Both the position numbers and the translations under genes were made by a program. From NCBI GenBank assembly GCA_017847875.1, contig JAGASN010000020.1:62001-126000 (forward strand): DNA of 64,000 nt, given 5' to 3'. How positions within the stretch are numbered: position 1 is the stretch's first letter; each line of letters starts with the position of its first letter. The DNA is from Oscillospiraceae bacterium (GTDB taxonomy: Bacteria; Bacillota; Clostridia; Oscillospirales; Ruminococcaceae). Of the stretch, positions 28,693 through 37,494 are shown in pieces. A model generated the notes under the pieces. That model was not told the origin of the DNA. It did no database searches and worked only from the letters and a program-made list of their open reading frames with translations.

Positions 28693-28983
28693 CTATTCCA
28701 TCTCAAATTCGTTCTCTGCCTCAAGCCGGGTAAGGTGCTCATCATAAGCCGCAAGAACCGAATCCTCAAGAAGTTTTCTTGCTTCCGGGGTTATGGGGTG
28801 AACAACGTCCCGGAAGATTCCGCTTTCGTCCTTTCTGCTGGGCATTGCGACAAAAAGCCTTTCCGGACCGGAAATAACCTTAAGGTCATGTACCGCAAGG
28901 TCATGGTCAATGGTTACCGAAACAAGGGCACGAAGTCTTTCGTTTTCATAAATTTTTCTGATGCGGATATCCGTGATGTTCAT
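28693..28983 (-). CDS. spoVG: Regulatory protein SpoVG
   Basis: SpoVG is a small conserved protein first linked to septation and sporulation in Bacillus and later shown to bind nucleic acid in several Firmicutes. The 96-residue product starts at the ATG at 28983 (MNITDIRIRKIYENERLRAL) and contains VTIDHDLAVHDLKVI and PSRKDESGIFRDVVHPI, the family's core. A longer reading frame begins inside the leader hairpin and is rejected. The ribosome site GGGAGG lies in one arm of a perfect 13-bp hairpin, which should limit translation. It is transcribed alone, away from murC. Confidence 0.95.
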   Translation of the reverse strand: MNITDIRIRKIYENERLRALVSVTIDHDLAVHDLKVISGPERLFVAMPSRKDESGIFRDVVHPITPEARKLLEDSVLAAYDEHLTRLEAENEFEME

Positions 28984-28987
28984 GTTT

Positions 28988-29033
28988 AAAAATCCTCCCA
29001 AAATGTTTTCGTCAGAATTATGGGAGGATTTTT
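28988..29033 (-). promoter_or_regulatory. Hairpin sequestering the spoVG Shine-Dalgarno
   Basis: AAAAATCCTCCCA (28988-29000) and TGGGAGGATTTTT (29021-29033) are perfect complements with a 20-base loop. In the spoVG mRNA the arm nearest the start codon contains the GGGAGG ribosome site, so the folded form hides it. The stem is followed by U residues on either strand and might also attenuate transcription. Confidence 0.7.
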
Positions 29034-29147
29034 TTGGTTTTATTCACCGAAAATGAAAAAACTGTTTCTTTTTTTGCAAATTGGTTGTATAATATATAAG
29101 GATTATTCTGCGGCTTTTGCCGCAAACTGTGAAGGAGTGAAAAACCG

Positions 29148-30515
29148 TTGACAGTTGATGAAAACATTCTTAAAGGAAAAAAACATCTTCATTTCATAGG
29201 AATCGGCGGTTCGGGAATGTTCCCGATGGTGCAGATTCTGCATAACGAAGGTTTTTACATAACCGGTTCCGACAACAACGAAACCGAAACCACAAAAATT
29301 GAACGCAAAATGGGAATCGAAGTTATCTTCGGCCAGAAGGCGGAAAATATCGAAGGGGCGGATCTTATCGTTTATACCGCCGCGATTATGGCGGATAACC
29401 CGGAACTCATCGCCGCAAAAGCCTCCGGCGTTCCCTGCCTTGAAAGGAGCGAAATGCTCGGCGTTCTTTCCCGCCGTTACAGCAAGGCTATTTGCGTTGC
29501 CGGAACCCACGGAAAAACCACCACCAGCGGAATGATCGCCCAGGTACTCCTCGAAGGTGGATTCGACCCGAGCGCATTCATCGGCGGAAAAGTAAAAGCC
29601 CTCGGCGGAAGCGGAAGAGCGGGAAAAAGCGATATTTTCGTAGTCGAAGCCTGCGAATTTGTTGATACCTTCCTCAAGCTTTCCAACGATATTTCCGTAA
29701 TCCTCAATATCGATAACGATCACCTTGATTATTTCGGCACCGTTGAAGGCACGATAAAATCCTTCCGGAAATTTGCGGAAAACAGCACCGGCGCCCTTAT
29801 CGTAAACGGCGACGACGAAAACACCATGAAAGCCGTTGAAGGACTTGATAAGGAAATCATAACCTTTGGCTGGAGCGAAAAAAACGATTATTGGGCAAAG
29901 GACATTCATAAGCTCGGCGGAGCAAAATCCGGCTATACTCTTATGCACAAAGGTGAACCCATCGCCGAAATCGAGCTTTCGATTCCCGGAAAGCATAATA
30001 TCCTCAATTCTCTTGCCTGCGCCGCCGCCTGCATTTATGTTGGAATGGAACCGGAACAGGTTGCGGAGCATATCGATAAATTCCCCGGAGCGGGAAGACG
30101 TTTTGAAATCCTCGGTGAAGTAAACGGAGTTACCATTGCCGATGACTATGCCCACCACCCGACCGAACTTGAAGCAACTCTTCGTGCCGCGAAGGAAATG
30201 GATTTTAATGAAGTTTGGGCGGTTTTCCAGCCTTTTACCTATTCAAGAACAGCCCTTTTGATGGACGATTTTGCAAAAGCTCTTTCCGTTGCGGACCACG
30301 TTGTTATGAGCGAAATCATGGGCAGCCGTGAAAAGAACACCTATAACGTATATACCGCCGATCTTGCCGCAAAAATTCCCGGAAGTGTCTGGTTCAACAC
30401 CTTTGAGGAAATGGCGGAGCACACTCTTAAAAACGCAAAACCCGGCGACCTTGTAATAACTCTTGGTTGCGGCGACGTTTATAAATGCGCCTATATCATG
30501 GCCGGCATAAAATAA
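29148..30515 (+). CDS. murC: UDP-N-acetylmuramate--L-alanine ligase
   Basis: MurC adds L-alanine to UDP-MurNAc, the first step of the peptidoglycan stem peptide, in the cytosol. The 455-residue chain has FIGIGGSGM (UDP-binding), the ATP loop GTHGKTTTSGM, NIDNDHLDYFGT, and DDYAHHPTE with the conserved histidines. The TTG at 29148 is used, with GAAGGAG 10 bases upstream. TATAAT around 29090 is a likely -10 box. A small unknown gene follows after 10 bases. Confidence 0.96.
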   Translation: MTVDENILKGKKHLHFIGIGGSGMFPMVQILHNEGFYITGSDNNETETTKIERKMGIEVIFGQKAENIEGADLIVYTAAIMADNPELIAAKASGVPCLERSEMLGVLSRRYSKAICVAGTHGKTTTSGMIAQVLLEGGFDPSAFIGGKVKALGGSGRAGKSDIFVVEACEFVDTFLKLSNDISVILNIDNDHLDYFGTVEGTIKSFRKFAENSTGALIVNGDDENTMKAVEGLDKEIITFGWSEKNDYWAKDIHKLGGAKSGYTLMHKGEPIAEIELSIPGKHNILNSLACAAACIYVGMEPEQVAEHIDKFPGAGRRFEILGEVNGVTIADDYAHHPTELEATLRAAKEMDFNEVWAVFQPFTYSRTALLMDDFAKALSVADHVVMSEIMGSREKNTYNVYTADLAAKIPGSVWFNTFEEMAEHTLKNAKPGDLVITLGCGDVYKCAYIMAGIK

Positions 30516-30525
30516 GGAGGACAAA

Positions 30526-30915
30526 ATGAAACCGATTCCAAGACTCGCAGATGATATGAGAATTTATCTTGCCACCGAAAAAATGGAAAACCAGGAAATT
30601 CTCGAAACTCTTCTCGAAAGCCGGGAAGATGCGGAAGCCGCCCTTATGACCGCCAGACAGAAAGTAAGCGACGTTTTTATGAGCTATATTCTTCCCGCGG
30701 AAAAGGGCGCAAGAACAAAAAAGCTCGATCACGATGGTTTTCTTGCCCTTCTTCTTGAACTTACCGCAAAATATCCGAAGGAATGGGGAGAACTTCGGGA
30801 TAAATATGAAGCGGACGGAATCACAAAACATTCCGACCGCCTCAATGCGATGATCGATAAATACGAAGAACTTTCCACCGTTTTCCAGACCATGGTCGAC
30901 GAAGCGAAAGAATAA
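30526..30915 (+). CDS. Uncharacterised small protein downstream of murC
   Basis: I do not recognise this 129-residue protein. It is mostly charged and helical (MENQEILETLLESREDAEAA; KLDHDGFLALLLELTAKYP; SDRLNAMIDKYEEL), with no signal peptide, membrane segment or cysteine. It has a perfect AAGGAGG 7 bases before its ATG and starts 10 bases after murC, so it is clearly translated from the murC transcript. A soluble cytoplasmic accessory role is possible, but nothing in the sequence fixes one. Confidence 0.7.
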   Translation: MKPIPRLADDMRIYLATEKMENQEILETLLESREDAEAALMTARQKVSDVFMSYILPAEKGARTKKLDHDGFLALLLELTAKYPKEWGELRDKYEADGITKHSDRLNAMIDKYEELSTVFQTMVDEAKE

Positions 30916-30918
30916 TTT

Positions 30919-30974
30919 GCGCCCCTTGTTAAAGGGGAGAGGGCCACATGCCGTAAGGCGTGGCGAGGGGATTT
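30919..30974. repeat. Family A repeat module
   Basis: GCCCCTTGTTAAAGGGG hairpin, then a GCCGTAAGGC hairpin and a GAGGGGATT tail, directly after the murC operon. The whole 30916-31206 gap is filled with repeats and contains no gene. Confidence 0.7.
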
Positions 30975-30984
30975 AATAAAAACT

Positions 30985-31008
30985 TTAGGGGCGGATATTA
31001 TCCGCCCG
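30985..31008. repeat. Family B palindrome
   Basis: TAGGGGCGGATATTATCCGCCC forms a near-perfect hairpin. A degenerate copy of the same motif is at 58905-58939. Confidence 0.7.
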
Positions 31009-31013
31009 ATAAA

Positions 31014-31043
31014 AAAAGCACTGCCCATCGGGCGGTGCTTTTA
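31014..31043 (+). terminator. Probable terminator of the murC operon
   Basis: AAAAGCACTGCCC pairs with GGGCGGTGCTTTT (one G-U) around a short loop and is followed by ATTTT. Confidence 0.7.
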
Positions 31044-31047
31044 TTTT

Positions 31048-31101
31048 GCCTTCCCGGAGGGGAAGGTGGCATTTGCGAAGCAAATGACGGAAGAGGGATT
31101 G
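31048..31101. repeat. Family A repeat module
   Basis: CCTTCCCGGAGGGGAAGG hairpin, then a TTTGCGAAGCAAA hairpin and the tail GACGGAAGAGGGATT. The second hairpin and tail closely match the module at 28541. Confidence 0.7.
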
Positions 31102-31123
31102 AAAGAATTTACGGAGATAAAAC

Positions 31124-31149
31124 GGGCGAATACATAGGTTCGCCCCTAC
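31124..31149. repeat. Family B palindrome
   Basis: GGGCGAA and TTCGCCC form a hairpin and the unit ends in CCTAC, the typical family B boundary, in inverted orientation relative to 30985. Confidence 0.65.
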
Positions 31150-31170
31150 AGTATAATTTAAAACAAAAAC

Positions 31171-31194
31171 GGCGGGAGCAAGCTCCCGCCCTAC
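31171..31194. repeat. Family B palindrome
   Basis: GGCGGGAGCAAGCTCCCGCC is a perfect palindrome followed by CTAC. It is the inverted, one-mismatch copy of 25145-25168. It lies just past the stop of the minus-strand gene that follows. Confidence 0.75.
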
Positions 31195-31206
31195 GTTTTT
31201 ATTTGA

Positions 31207-31626
31207 TTATTCTTCCTCTTTTTCTTTTTCGACCATTGTTTCCGCGCCGAGAAGGAATTTATCCGCAAAGGTAAGGAGATATCCTTTTCCGGGTTCAAAA
31301 TCCATTCCCGCAACCTCAAGGTTTACGTTAAAATGGGGAACATTTATGCACATTCCGCTCTGGGGTTCCATAAAAACAAGGGTTCCTTCGCCATAGCGGA
31401 CAAATTTGAGCAGAACTTCCATTGTATCAAGAAGTTTGTAATGGGGGCAGGAAGGCCAATAGTCGATATCGTCGATGTTGGAATCATACATTCCGTGGTC
31501 GATCATGTCTTCGATGAGAAGAAAAACAGCGTTTTTGGTGGAGTCTGCGGTGATTCCGCGGACAACGCTCGGGTGTTTGTTATAAAGAATGAGAGTGCCC
31601 TCTTTGAGTTCATCTGAAGGTTTCAT
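31207..31626 (-). CDS. Uncharacterised 139-residue protein
   Basis: I recognise no family. The protein is acidic, has no signal peptide or transmembrane segment, and ends in a charged KEKEEE tail. It holds three cysteines at separated positions (SCPHYK, GMCIN), so no clear metal site. The middle looks like alternating beta strands (GTLVFMEPQSGMCINVPHFN). AAAGGAG lies 10 bases before the ATG. It follows prmA by 30 bases on the same strand and could be the last gene of the hrcA-dnaK transcript. Confidence 0.65.
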   Translation of the reverse strand: MKPSDELKEGTLILYNKHPSVVRGITADSTKNAVFLLIEDMIDHGMYDSNIDDIDYWPSCPHYKLLDTMEVLLKFVRYGEGTLVFMEPQSGMCINVPHFNVNLEVAGMDFEPGKGYLLTFADKFLLGAETMVEKEKEEE

Positions 31627-31656
31627 TTTTTTATGTTCTCCTTTCGGTGCTCAAAA

Positions 31657-32577
31657 TCAATAGCGGAGCTTGATAGCTACCCAACCGCCGTGCTCAAGCC
31701 GTTTTTCGGTAACAAAACCTGCTTCGTGACAGGCGTTTTCAACCTCGTCTGCGCGGGTATCGATAATTCCGGAAACGATGAGCACGCCGCCTTTGAGCAG
31801 GTAATTTTTAACGGTGCTCAAAAGTCTTATGATAACGTCCGCAACAATGTTTGCGGTAACGATTTCGAATTTTCCGTGAACTTTGTCGGTAAGGTCGCCG
31901 CAGACAAATTCGGTTTTGTCCGAAACTTCGTTTATCTCTGCGTTTTCGTTCGCAACTTTTACCGCAACCGGGTCGATATCAACGCCAAGAGCGGAAGGCG
32001 CACCGAGAAGAACTCCGCCGACTGAAAGAATTCCGCTTCCGGTGCCGACGTCAAGAATTCTTGTTTCGGGAGTAACAACCTCTTCAAGAAGTTCAAGGCA
32101 AAGGCGGGTGGTGTCGTGGGTTCCGGTGCCGAAAGCCATTCCCGGGTCAAGACGCATCTGAACGTCGTCGCCGGAGGGAGTATATTCCTCCCAGGAAGGG
32201 GTTACAACAATGCGTTTTCCGATTCTCTGGGTGTGGTAATACTGTTTCCAGTTGTTTGCCCAGTCCTCTTCGTTGACGCCGACAATGGAAGTTTCATATT
32301 CGATTCCTTCCGCATCAAGGCGGGCTTTTATGAATTCAACACATTCAAGAGCGTCCTTTTCCTGCTTGATGTAAACGTGGATAAGGGAATGGGTGCGGTC
32401 GCGCTCAAGAAGTTCCTGTTCAATAAGGTCAACGTGAGCGATGTTCCATACAACGTTTTCAAGGTCGCTGTAATCTTCAACATAAATTCCCATATCCGCA
32501 ACAACGGTGCAAACGTCGCTTGCTCTTGCGGTATCTTCGGTTTTAACTTTTACGGTAAGCTCGTTCCAGGTTTCCAT
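31657..32577 (-). CDS. prmA: Ribosomal protein L11 methyltransferase
   Basis: PrmA uses S-adenosylmethionine to trimethylate lysines and the N-terminus of ribosomal protein L11. The 306-residue product has an N-terminal L11-recognition domain (about residues 1-60 and linker) and a Rossmann methyltransferase domain with DPGMAFGTGTHDTT and the SAM-binding DVGTGSGILS. ANIVADVI corresponds to the substrate-side motif IV. I prefer the ATG at 32577 over the TTG one codon before, because GGGAGA in the dnaJ tail is better spaced. prmA following dnaJ is a common Firmicutes arrangement. Confidence 0.94.
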   Translation of the reverse strand: METWNELTVKVKTEDTARASDVCTVVADMGIYVEDYSDLENVVWNIAHVDLIEQELLERDRTHSLIHVYIKQEKDALECVEFIKARLDAEGIEYETSIVGVNEEDWANNWKQYYHTQRIGKRIVVTPSWEEYTPSGDDVQMRLDPGMAFGTGTHDTTRLCLELLEEVVTPETRILDVGTGSGILSVGGVLLGAPSALGVDIDPVAVKVANENAEINEVSDKTEFVCGDLTDKVHGKFEIVTANIVADVIIRLLSTVKNYLLKGGVLIVSGIIDTRADEVENACHEAGFVTEKRLEHGGWVAIKLRY

Positions 32578-32580
32578 CAA

Positions 32581-33747
32581 TTAATCTCCCTTGAATGCGT
32601 CTTTGATTTTGTCAAAAAAGCTTTTGCGCTTTGCATAGTTTTTGTCGCTTGTGGAGGAATCAAAATCCCGGAGCATATCCTTCTGTTTTCCGGAAAGATT
32701 GGTCGGAACTTCGATGTTCACTCTTACATATTGGTCGCCGCGTCCGCGGTTGTTGACGTATTGAATTCCCTTGTTGCGAAGGCGGAAAGTTGTTCCGGGC
32801 TGGGTACCTTCCGGAATGTTATAGGAAACTTTTCCGTCAATGGTGGGAACGGTTATTTCGTCGCCGAGAACCGCCTGGGCATAAGTAACGGGAATATCAA
32901 CCCAAACATCAAAACCTTCGCGCTGGAAAATCGGGTCTTCCTTAACGGTAACGGTTACGTTAAGGTCGCCGGCAGGACCGCCGTTTGTTCCGTCGTCGCC
33001 CATTCCGCGAACAACAAAAGTCTGGCCGTTATCAATTCCGGCAGGAATATCAACAGAGATTTTTTTGTTGTGGCGAACTCTTCCCATTCCGTTGCAGGTT
33101 TTGCAGGGGTCGTTTATGACCTTGCCTTTTCCGCCGCAGCGTGAACAGGCTTTAACGGTCTGGATAACGCCGAAAGGACTGCGCTGCTGAACGCGAACCT
33201 GGCCGCTTCCGCCGCATTCGGGACAGGTTTCCGGATTGGTTCCGGGTTTTGCGCCGGTTCCGTTACAATCGGAACAGCGTTCAAGCCGCTGGATCGGAAT
33301 TTCCTTCTTGCAGCCTTTTGCGGCTTCCATAAAGGTGAGCTGAATACGCACCTGGGTGTCGTTTCCGCGGATAGGACCATTGGGGTTGCGGGTTTTTGTG
33401 GAACCGCCAAAACCGAAGCCGCTGAAAATATCGCCGAAAATATCGCTGAAATCGCCGAAATCTCCGTGCTGATACTGCTGATATCTTTCATAACCGCTTT
33501 GGCCGCCGCCATAGGAAGGATCTACTCCTGCGTGACCGAACTGGTCATAGCGGGAACGTTTTTGTTTATCGGAAAGGACTTCGTAGGCTTCGCCTACTTC
33601 CTTGAATTTCGCTTCGGCGGTTTTATCATCCGGGTTAAGGTCCGGGTGATATTTTTTTGCCATTTTGCGGTAGGCTTTTTTTATTTCGTCGTCGGTTGCG
33701 CCTTTTTCAACGCCAAGGACTTCGTAATAATCGCGCTTATCCGCCAT
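32581..33747 (-). CDS. dnaJ: Chaperone DnaJ
   Basis: DnaJ is the Hsp40 that delivers clients to DnaK and stimulates its ATPase. The 388-residue chain has the J domain with KYHPDLNP (HPD motif), a glycine/phenylalanine-rich linker (about residues 75-130, [12 protein letters not shown]), a zinc-binding region with four CxxCxGxG repeats ([32 protein letters not shown]), and the C-terminal peptide-binding and dimerisation domains. It is the fourth gene of the HrcA-controlled operon; a repeat-rich gap of 193 bases separates it from dnaK. Confidence 0.97.
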   Translation of the reverse strand: MADKRDYYEVLGVEKGATDDEIKKAYRKMAKKYHPDLNPDDKTAEAKFKEVGEAYEVLSDKQKRSRYDQFGHAGVDPSYGGGQSGYERYQQYQHGDFGDFSDIFGDIFSGFGFGGSTKTRNPNGPIRGNDTQVRIQLTFMEAAKGCKKEIPIQRLERCSDCNGTGAKPGTNPETCPECGGSGQVRVQQRSPFGVIQTVKACSRCGGKGKVINDPCKTCNGMGRVRHNKKISVDIPAGIDNGQTFVVRGMGDDGTNGGPAGDLNVTVTVKEDPIFQREGFDVWVDIPVTYAQAVLGDEITVPTIDGKVSYNIPEGTQPGTTFRLRNKGIQYVNNRGRGDQYVRVNIEVPTNLSGKQKDMLRDFDSSTSDKNYAKRKSFFDKIKDAFKGD

Positions 33748-33783
33748 TTTTGCATCACCTTACTTTTCTTCATTTATAGCACT

Positions 33784-33813
33784 TTCTGCGCAGAGGAAAA
33801 CCCCTGCGCAGAA
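33784..33813. repeat. Hairpin between dnaK and dnaJ
   Basis: TTCTGCGCAG and CTGCGCAGAA are exact complements around a 10-base loop, 36 bases upstream of the dnaJ start. With no following U tract in the minus direction, it may stabilise or mark a processed mRNA end, not terminate. Confidence 0.6.
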
Positions 33814-33837
33814 ACAGATTTATCATTGGTTTTGCTT

Positions 33838-33898
33838 GTAGGGGCGCACCTGCGTGTGCGCCCGTTTTTTTCGGGCGGTCACATAGGACCGCCCCTAC
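33838..33898. repeat. Inverted pair of family B palindromes between dnaK and dnaJ
   Basis: A unit GTAGGGGCGCACCTG..GCGCCCG (33838-33864) and an inverted relative CGGGCGGTC..GACCGCCCCTAC (33872-33898) sit back to back around a T7. Each forms its own hairpin and the pair can also fold as one long stem (GTAGGGGCG with CGCCCCTAC-type ends). Confidence 0.75.
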
Positions 33899-33940
33899 GA
33901 CGTTTGTTTAATATCGTTTTTCCTGAAAGGCAAAGCAAAA

Positions 33941-35794
33941 TCAGTTGTCGTTAACTTCGCGGTAATCTGCGTCAACATAACCGTCGTCACCGTGGTTGTT
34001 GCAATCGCCGCAGTTTCCGTCACAACCGGGCTGTGCGCCCATGTTGGGATTGCCGTTGGGGTTAGCCTGCTGATAAACTTTTGCGGAAACTTCGTAGAAT
34101 TTTTCTTCAAGAGCTTTCTGTTTTGCCTTGATATCTTCGATGTTTTCGCCTTTAAGAGCTTCTTTAAGGTCGTTGATCTTTGCTTCAAGACCGGATTTAT
34201 CGTCTGCAGAAAGCTTGTCGCCAAGGTCTTTGATGGTTTTTTCGGACTGATATACCATCTGGTCGGCGGCGTTGCGGGTATCGATTTCTTCGCGGTGTTT
34301 TTTGTCCTGTTCAGCGAACTGTTCGGCTTCTTTAACAGCTTTTTCGATATCCTCTTTGCTCATGTTGGTGGAAGAGGTAATGGTGATGTGCTGTTCTTTT
34401 CCGGTGCCAAGGTCTTTTGCGCTTACGTGAACAATGCCGTTGGCGTCGATATCGAAGGTAACTTCGATCTGCGGAATACCTCTGGGAGCGGGCATAATGC
34501 CGTCGAGGTGGAACATTCCGAGAGATTTGTTGTCTCTTGCCATTTCGCGTTCACCCTGGAGAACGTGAATTTCAACAGAGGTCTGGCCGTCTGCTGCGGT
34601 GGAGAAAATCTGGGATTTCTTTGCGGGAATGGTGGTGTTTCTGTCGATGATCTTGGTGAAAACTCCGCCGAGGGTTTCAAGACCGAGGGAAAGAGGAGTT
34701 ACGTCGAGAAGAACAAGACCTTTGACTTCGCCGGAAAGAACGCCGCCCTGGATTGCCGCACCGATTGCTACGCATTCATCGGGGTTGATGCCTTTGAAAG
34801 GATCTTTGCCGGTGATGTTTTTAACTGCTTCCTGAACAGCGGGGATTCTGGAAGAACCGCCGACGAGAAGGATTTTGTCGAGGTCGGAAGCTTTAAGACC
34901 AGCGTCGGAAAGTGCCTGGCGAACCGGTCCCATGGTTGCTTCAACAAGGTCTGCGGTGAGTTCGTTGAATTTTGCTCTGGAAACGTTTACGTCAAGGTGT
35001 TTCGGGCCGGTTGCGTCTGCAGTGATGAAGGGAAGGTTTACGTTTGCCTGGGTCATGCCGGAAAGTTCGATTTTGCATTTTTCTGCGGCTTCTTTAAGGC
35101 GCTGCATTGCCATTTTGTCGCTTCTGAGGTCAATGCCGTTTTCCATTCTGAACTGGTCTGCAAGATAGTTGATAAGTCTGTCGTCAAAGTCGTCGCCGCC
35201 GAGGTGGTTGTTACCTGCGGTTGCAAGAACTTCCTGGATTCCGTCGCCCATTTCGATGATGGAAACGTCGAAGGTACCGCCGCCGAGGTCATAAACCATG
35301 ATTTTCTGGTCGTCTTCTTTGTCTGCGCCGTAAGCAAGAGCTGCCGCGGTGGGTTCGTTGATAATACGTTTTACTTCAAGACCGGCGATTTTGCCTGCGT
35401 CTTTGGTTGCCTGGCGCTGTGCGTCGGTGAAGTATGCAGGAACGGTGATAACTGCGGCGGTTACGGTTTCGCCGAGATATGCCTCTGCGTCAGCTTTGAG
35501 TTTCTGAAGAACCATTGCGGAAATTTCCTGGGGAGTATAGTTTTTTCCGTCAATGTTTACTTTATAATCGCTTCCCATGTGACGTTTGATGGAAGTGACG
35601 GTTCTTTCGGGGTTGGTAACAGCCTGGCGTTTTGCTGCCTGGCCGACTACACGTTCACCGGTTTTGGAAAAACCGACAACGGAAGGGGTGGTTCTTGCGC
35701 CTTCGGGGTTAGGGATAACAACAGCTTCGCCTGCTTCCATAACTGCAACGCAGGAGTTAGTAGTACCAAGGTCAATACCGATGATTTTTGCCAT
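33941..35794 (-). CDS. dnaK: Chaperone DnaK (Hsp70)
   Basis: DnaK is the ATP-dependent Hsp70 chaperone. The 617-residue product begins [19 protein letters not shown], has [13 protein letters not shown] and the [17 protein letters not shown] adenosine motif, the hydrophobic linker [11 protein letters not shown], a substrate-binding domain and a helical lid. The extreme C-terminus is odd: where most bacterial DnaK have a Gly/Ala/Asp-rich tail, this has [16 protein letters not shown] before the usual acidic DADYREVND end, placing three cysteines close together. GGAGGAATATA precedes the ATG. Confidence 0.97.
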   Translation of the reverse strand: MAKIIGIDLGTTNSCVAVMEAGEAVVIPNPEGARTTPSVVGFSKTGERVVGQAAKRQAVTNPERTVTSIKRHMGSDYKVNIDGKNYTPQEISAMVLQKLKADAEAYLGETVTAAVITVPAYFTDAQRQATKDAGKIAGLEVKRIINEPTAAALAYGADKEDDQKIMVYDLGGGTFDVSIIEMGDGIQEVLATAGNNHLGGDDFDDRLINYLADQFRMENGIDLRSDKMAMQRLKEAAEKCKIELSGMTQANVNLPFITADATGPKHLDVNVSRAKFNELTADLVEATMGPVRQALSDAGLKASDLDKILLVGGSSRIPAVQEAVKNITGKDPFKGINPDECVAIGAAIQGGVLSGEVKGLVLLDVTPLSLGLETLGGVFTKIIDRNTTIPAKKSQIFSTAADGQTSVEIHVLQGEREMARDNKSLGMFHLDGIMPAPRGIPQIEVTFDIDANGIVHVSAKDLGTGKEQHITITSSTNMSKEDIEKAVKEAEQFAEQDKKHREEIDTRNAADQMVYQSEKTIKDLGDKLSADDKSGLEAKINDLKEALKGENIEDIKAKQKALEEKFYEVSAKVYQQANPNGNPNMGAQPGCDGNCGDCNNHGDDGYVDADYREVNDN

Positions 35795-35872
35795 AATTAT
35801 ATTCCTCCAATTAAGTTAAAAATTTACAAGTTTGATTATATTAAAAAGTTTTGCCTTTGATTAACAAATTTA

Positions 35873-36388
35873 TCAGTTCGCAACGGTTACCATGCTGAAG
35901 CGGATAACTTTATCGTTAAGGGTATATCCTTTGCGGTAGCAATCGGTAATTACGTTTTCACCGTAAGCCGGATCGTCGGTGTGCATAACCGCTTCGTGAA
36001 GGTTGGTGTCAAACTGTTCTCCGACATCGGGAATTTCTTTAACGCCCATTCCGTCGAAAACTTCTTTAAGAGAATTCTGGATAAGAGAAATGCCCTTTTT
36101 GAATTCTTCGTCCTTACATTCATAGTTAAGAGCTCTTTCGAAGCTGTCGAGAATGGGAAGAAGCTTTTTGACGGATTCCGCGGTGGCGTCGCCGTAAATG
36201 GCGTCCTTTTCGCGCTGACTGCGCTTGCGGAAGTTGTCATATTCCGCAAGGGTGCGGAGATATTTGTCATAAAGTTCGTCCTTTTCGGCTTTAAGAGCCT
36301 CAAGTTCTTCCTTAATGGTTTCAAGTTCCGTTTTTTCTGCGGGAACTTCGGTCTGCTCTTCTGTGGGGGTTACTTTTTCTTTATCCAT
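35873..36388 (-). CDS. grpE: Nucleotide exchange factor GrpE
   Basis: GrpE is the dimeric factor that releases ADP from DnaK. The 171-residue product has an acidic N-terminal stretch, a long coiled coil (ELETIKEELEALKAEKDELYDKY), YDNFRKRSQREKDA, LPILDSFERAL and a C-terminal beta domain (GYTLNDKVIRFSMVTVAN). Several in-frame starts exist. The ATG at 36388 (MDKEKVTPT) is preferred with AGGTGAT in front, and it overlaps the hrcA stop, so translation is coupled. Confidence 0.95.
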   Translation of the reverse strand: MDKEKVTPTEEQTEVPAEKTELETIKEELEALKAEKDELYDKYLRTLAEYDNFRKRSQREKDAIYGDATAESVKKLLPILDSFERALNYECKDEEFKKGISLIQNSLKEVFDGMGVKEIPDVGEQFDTNLHEAVMHTDDPAYGENVITDCYRKGYTLNDKVIRFSMVTVAN

Positions 36389-37427
36389 TTTCATCACCTG
36401 TTTTTCTTTGATATGTTATAGAAAGCAGTGTGCCGAGTTTTTCAGCAAAATATTCAAGATGCGGGATAAGCCTTGAATAATCCATTCTTACCGGTCCGAT
36501 AAGACCGATGGTTCCGCAATCGTTTTCTCCGATATTGAACCTTGCAACAAGAAGCGAACTTCCGGAAAGCTGGGAAAGGCTGTTTTCTTTTCCTATAAAA
36601 ACCGTTACGCCGGAAGGGTTGTTTCCGATAACCGGCCCGAGCTTGTCGCGTTTTGAAATAAGCTTCATGATTTCAAGCGCCCTGTCGGAATATTCGTTAT
36701 AGGTAAGAAGCTTTTCCTGACCGCCGAGGTAATACTGACCGTCATAAACTTCCTTGCAAAGTTCATAAATTCCAACGATAAGCGGATTAAAAACTCCGGA
36801 ATATTCCCCAAGCTGGATCGAAACCGCGTTGACGAATTCCGCGCTTATATCCTTAAGGGTGTGTCCGCAAAAACGGTCTTTCGCAAATTTGCGGAAGAAA
36901 TCCGCAATTCCGGTGTTGACCCGGAAGCCAAGCCGGCAAACCTTGCTTTTAACAACGCCGTTGGAAGCGATTACCAGAAGAACAACGGTGGTTGCGTCCG
37001 CCGGAACTATATCGATGTGCTCAACGGTAACGTAGTTTGGCGTTGTTGTCATTGCAACGGTGGCACAGCCGGTATATTCCGCAAGGGCTTCGGCGGAATC
37101 CGCAAGGAGCTTATCCGGGTCCGGATCGCTTATGTTGAACAAGGCGTCAATTCCGTCTTTCTCGTCCTCTGTAAGAGGTTTTACTCTCATAAGGCTGTCG
37201 ATATATGCCCTGTAGCCAAGATGGGAAGGAACCCTTCCTGCGGAAGTGTGGGGCTGTTCAAGAAAACCCATTTCAAAAAGCGCGGCCATTTCGTTTCTTA
37301 CCGTTGCGGGAGAAACGGAAATTTCCGGGAATTCGGAAAGCGTTTTTGAACCGACCGGTTCGCCTGTTCTGATATAAGTTTCAACAATTGCGGAAAGGAT
37401 TCTTTTTTTTCTGTCGTCGAATCTCAT
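36381..37427 (-). CDS. hrcA: Heat-inducible transcription repressor HrcA
   Basis: HrcA binds CIRCE operators and shuts off the heat-shock operons until chaperone capacity is exceeded. The 348-residue protein has the N-terminal winged helix with RKKRILSAIVETYIRTGEPVG, then SPATVRNEMAALFEMGFLEQPHTSAGRVPS, the family hallmark. A GAF-like dimerisation domain and the inserted dimerising domain follow. It is the first gene of its own operon, directly behind two CIRCE elements, which gives the usual autoregulation. GGGAGGCG precedes the ATG. Confidence 0.97.
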   Translation of the reverse strand: MRFDDRKKRILSAIVETYIRTGEPVGSKTLSEFPEISVSPATVRNEMAALFEMGFLEQPHTSAGRVPSHLGYRAYIDSLMRVKPLTEDEKDGIDALFNISDPDPDKLLADSAEALAEYTGCATVAMTTTPNYVTVEHIDIVPADATTVVLLVIASNGVVKSKVCRLGFRVNTGIADFFRKFAKDRFCGHTLKDISAEFVNAVSIQLGEYSGVFNPLIVGIYELCKEVYDGQYYLGGQEKLLTYNEYSDRALEIMKLISKRDKLGPVIGNNPSGVTVFIGKENSLSQLSGSSLLVARFNIGENDCGTIGLIGPVRMDYSRLIPHLEYFAEKLGTLLSITYQRKTGDENG

Positions 37428-37460
37428 ATTAAAAACGCCTCCCTGTTTCGTATTCTTGAT

Positions 37461-37487
37461 TTAGCACTCATCTCTTTCGAGTGCCAA
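37461..37487. promoter_or_regulatory. CIRCE operator, proximal
   Basis: TTAGCACTC, nine bases, GAGTGCCAA. It differs from the consensus TTAGCACTC-N9-GAGTGCTAA at one position and lies just downstream of the -10 box, where HrcA would block initiation. Confidence 0.95.
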
Positions 37488-37494
37488 CAACTAT

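Noticed and set aside
31014..31194. CRISPR-like array in the 31 kb repeat cluster
   Set aside because: The units belong to two different families, differ in orientation and have no regular spacers or cas genes nearby.
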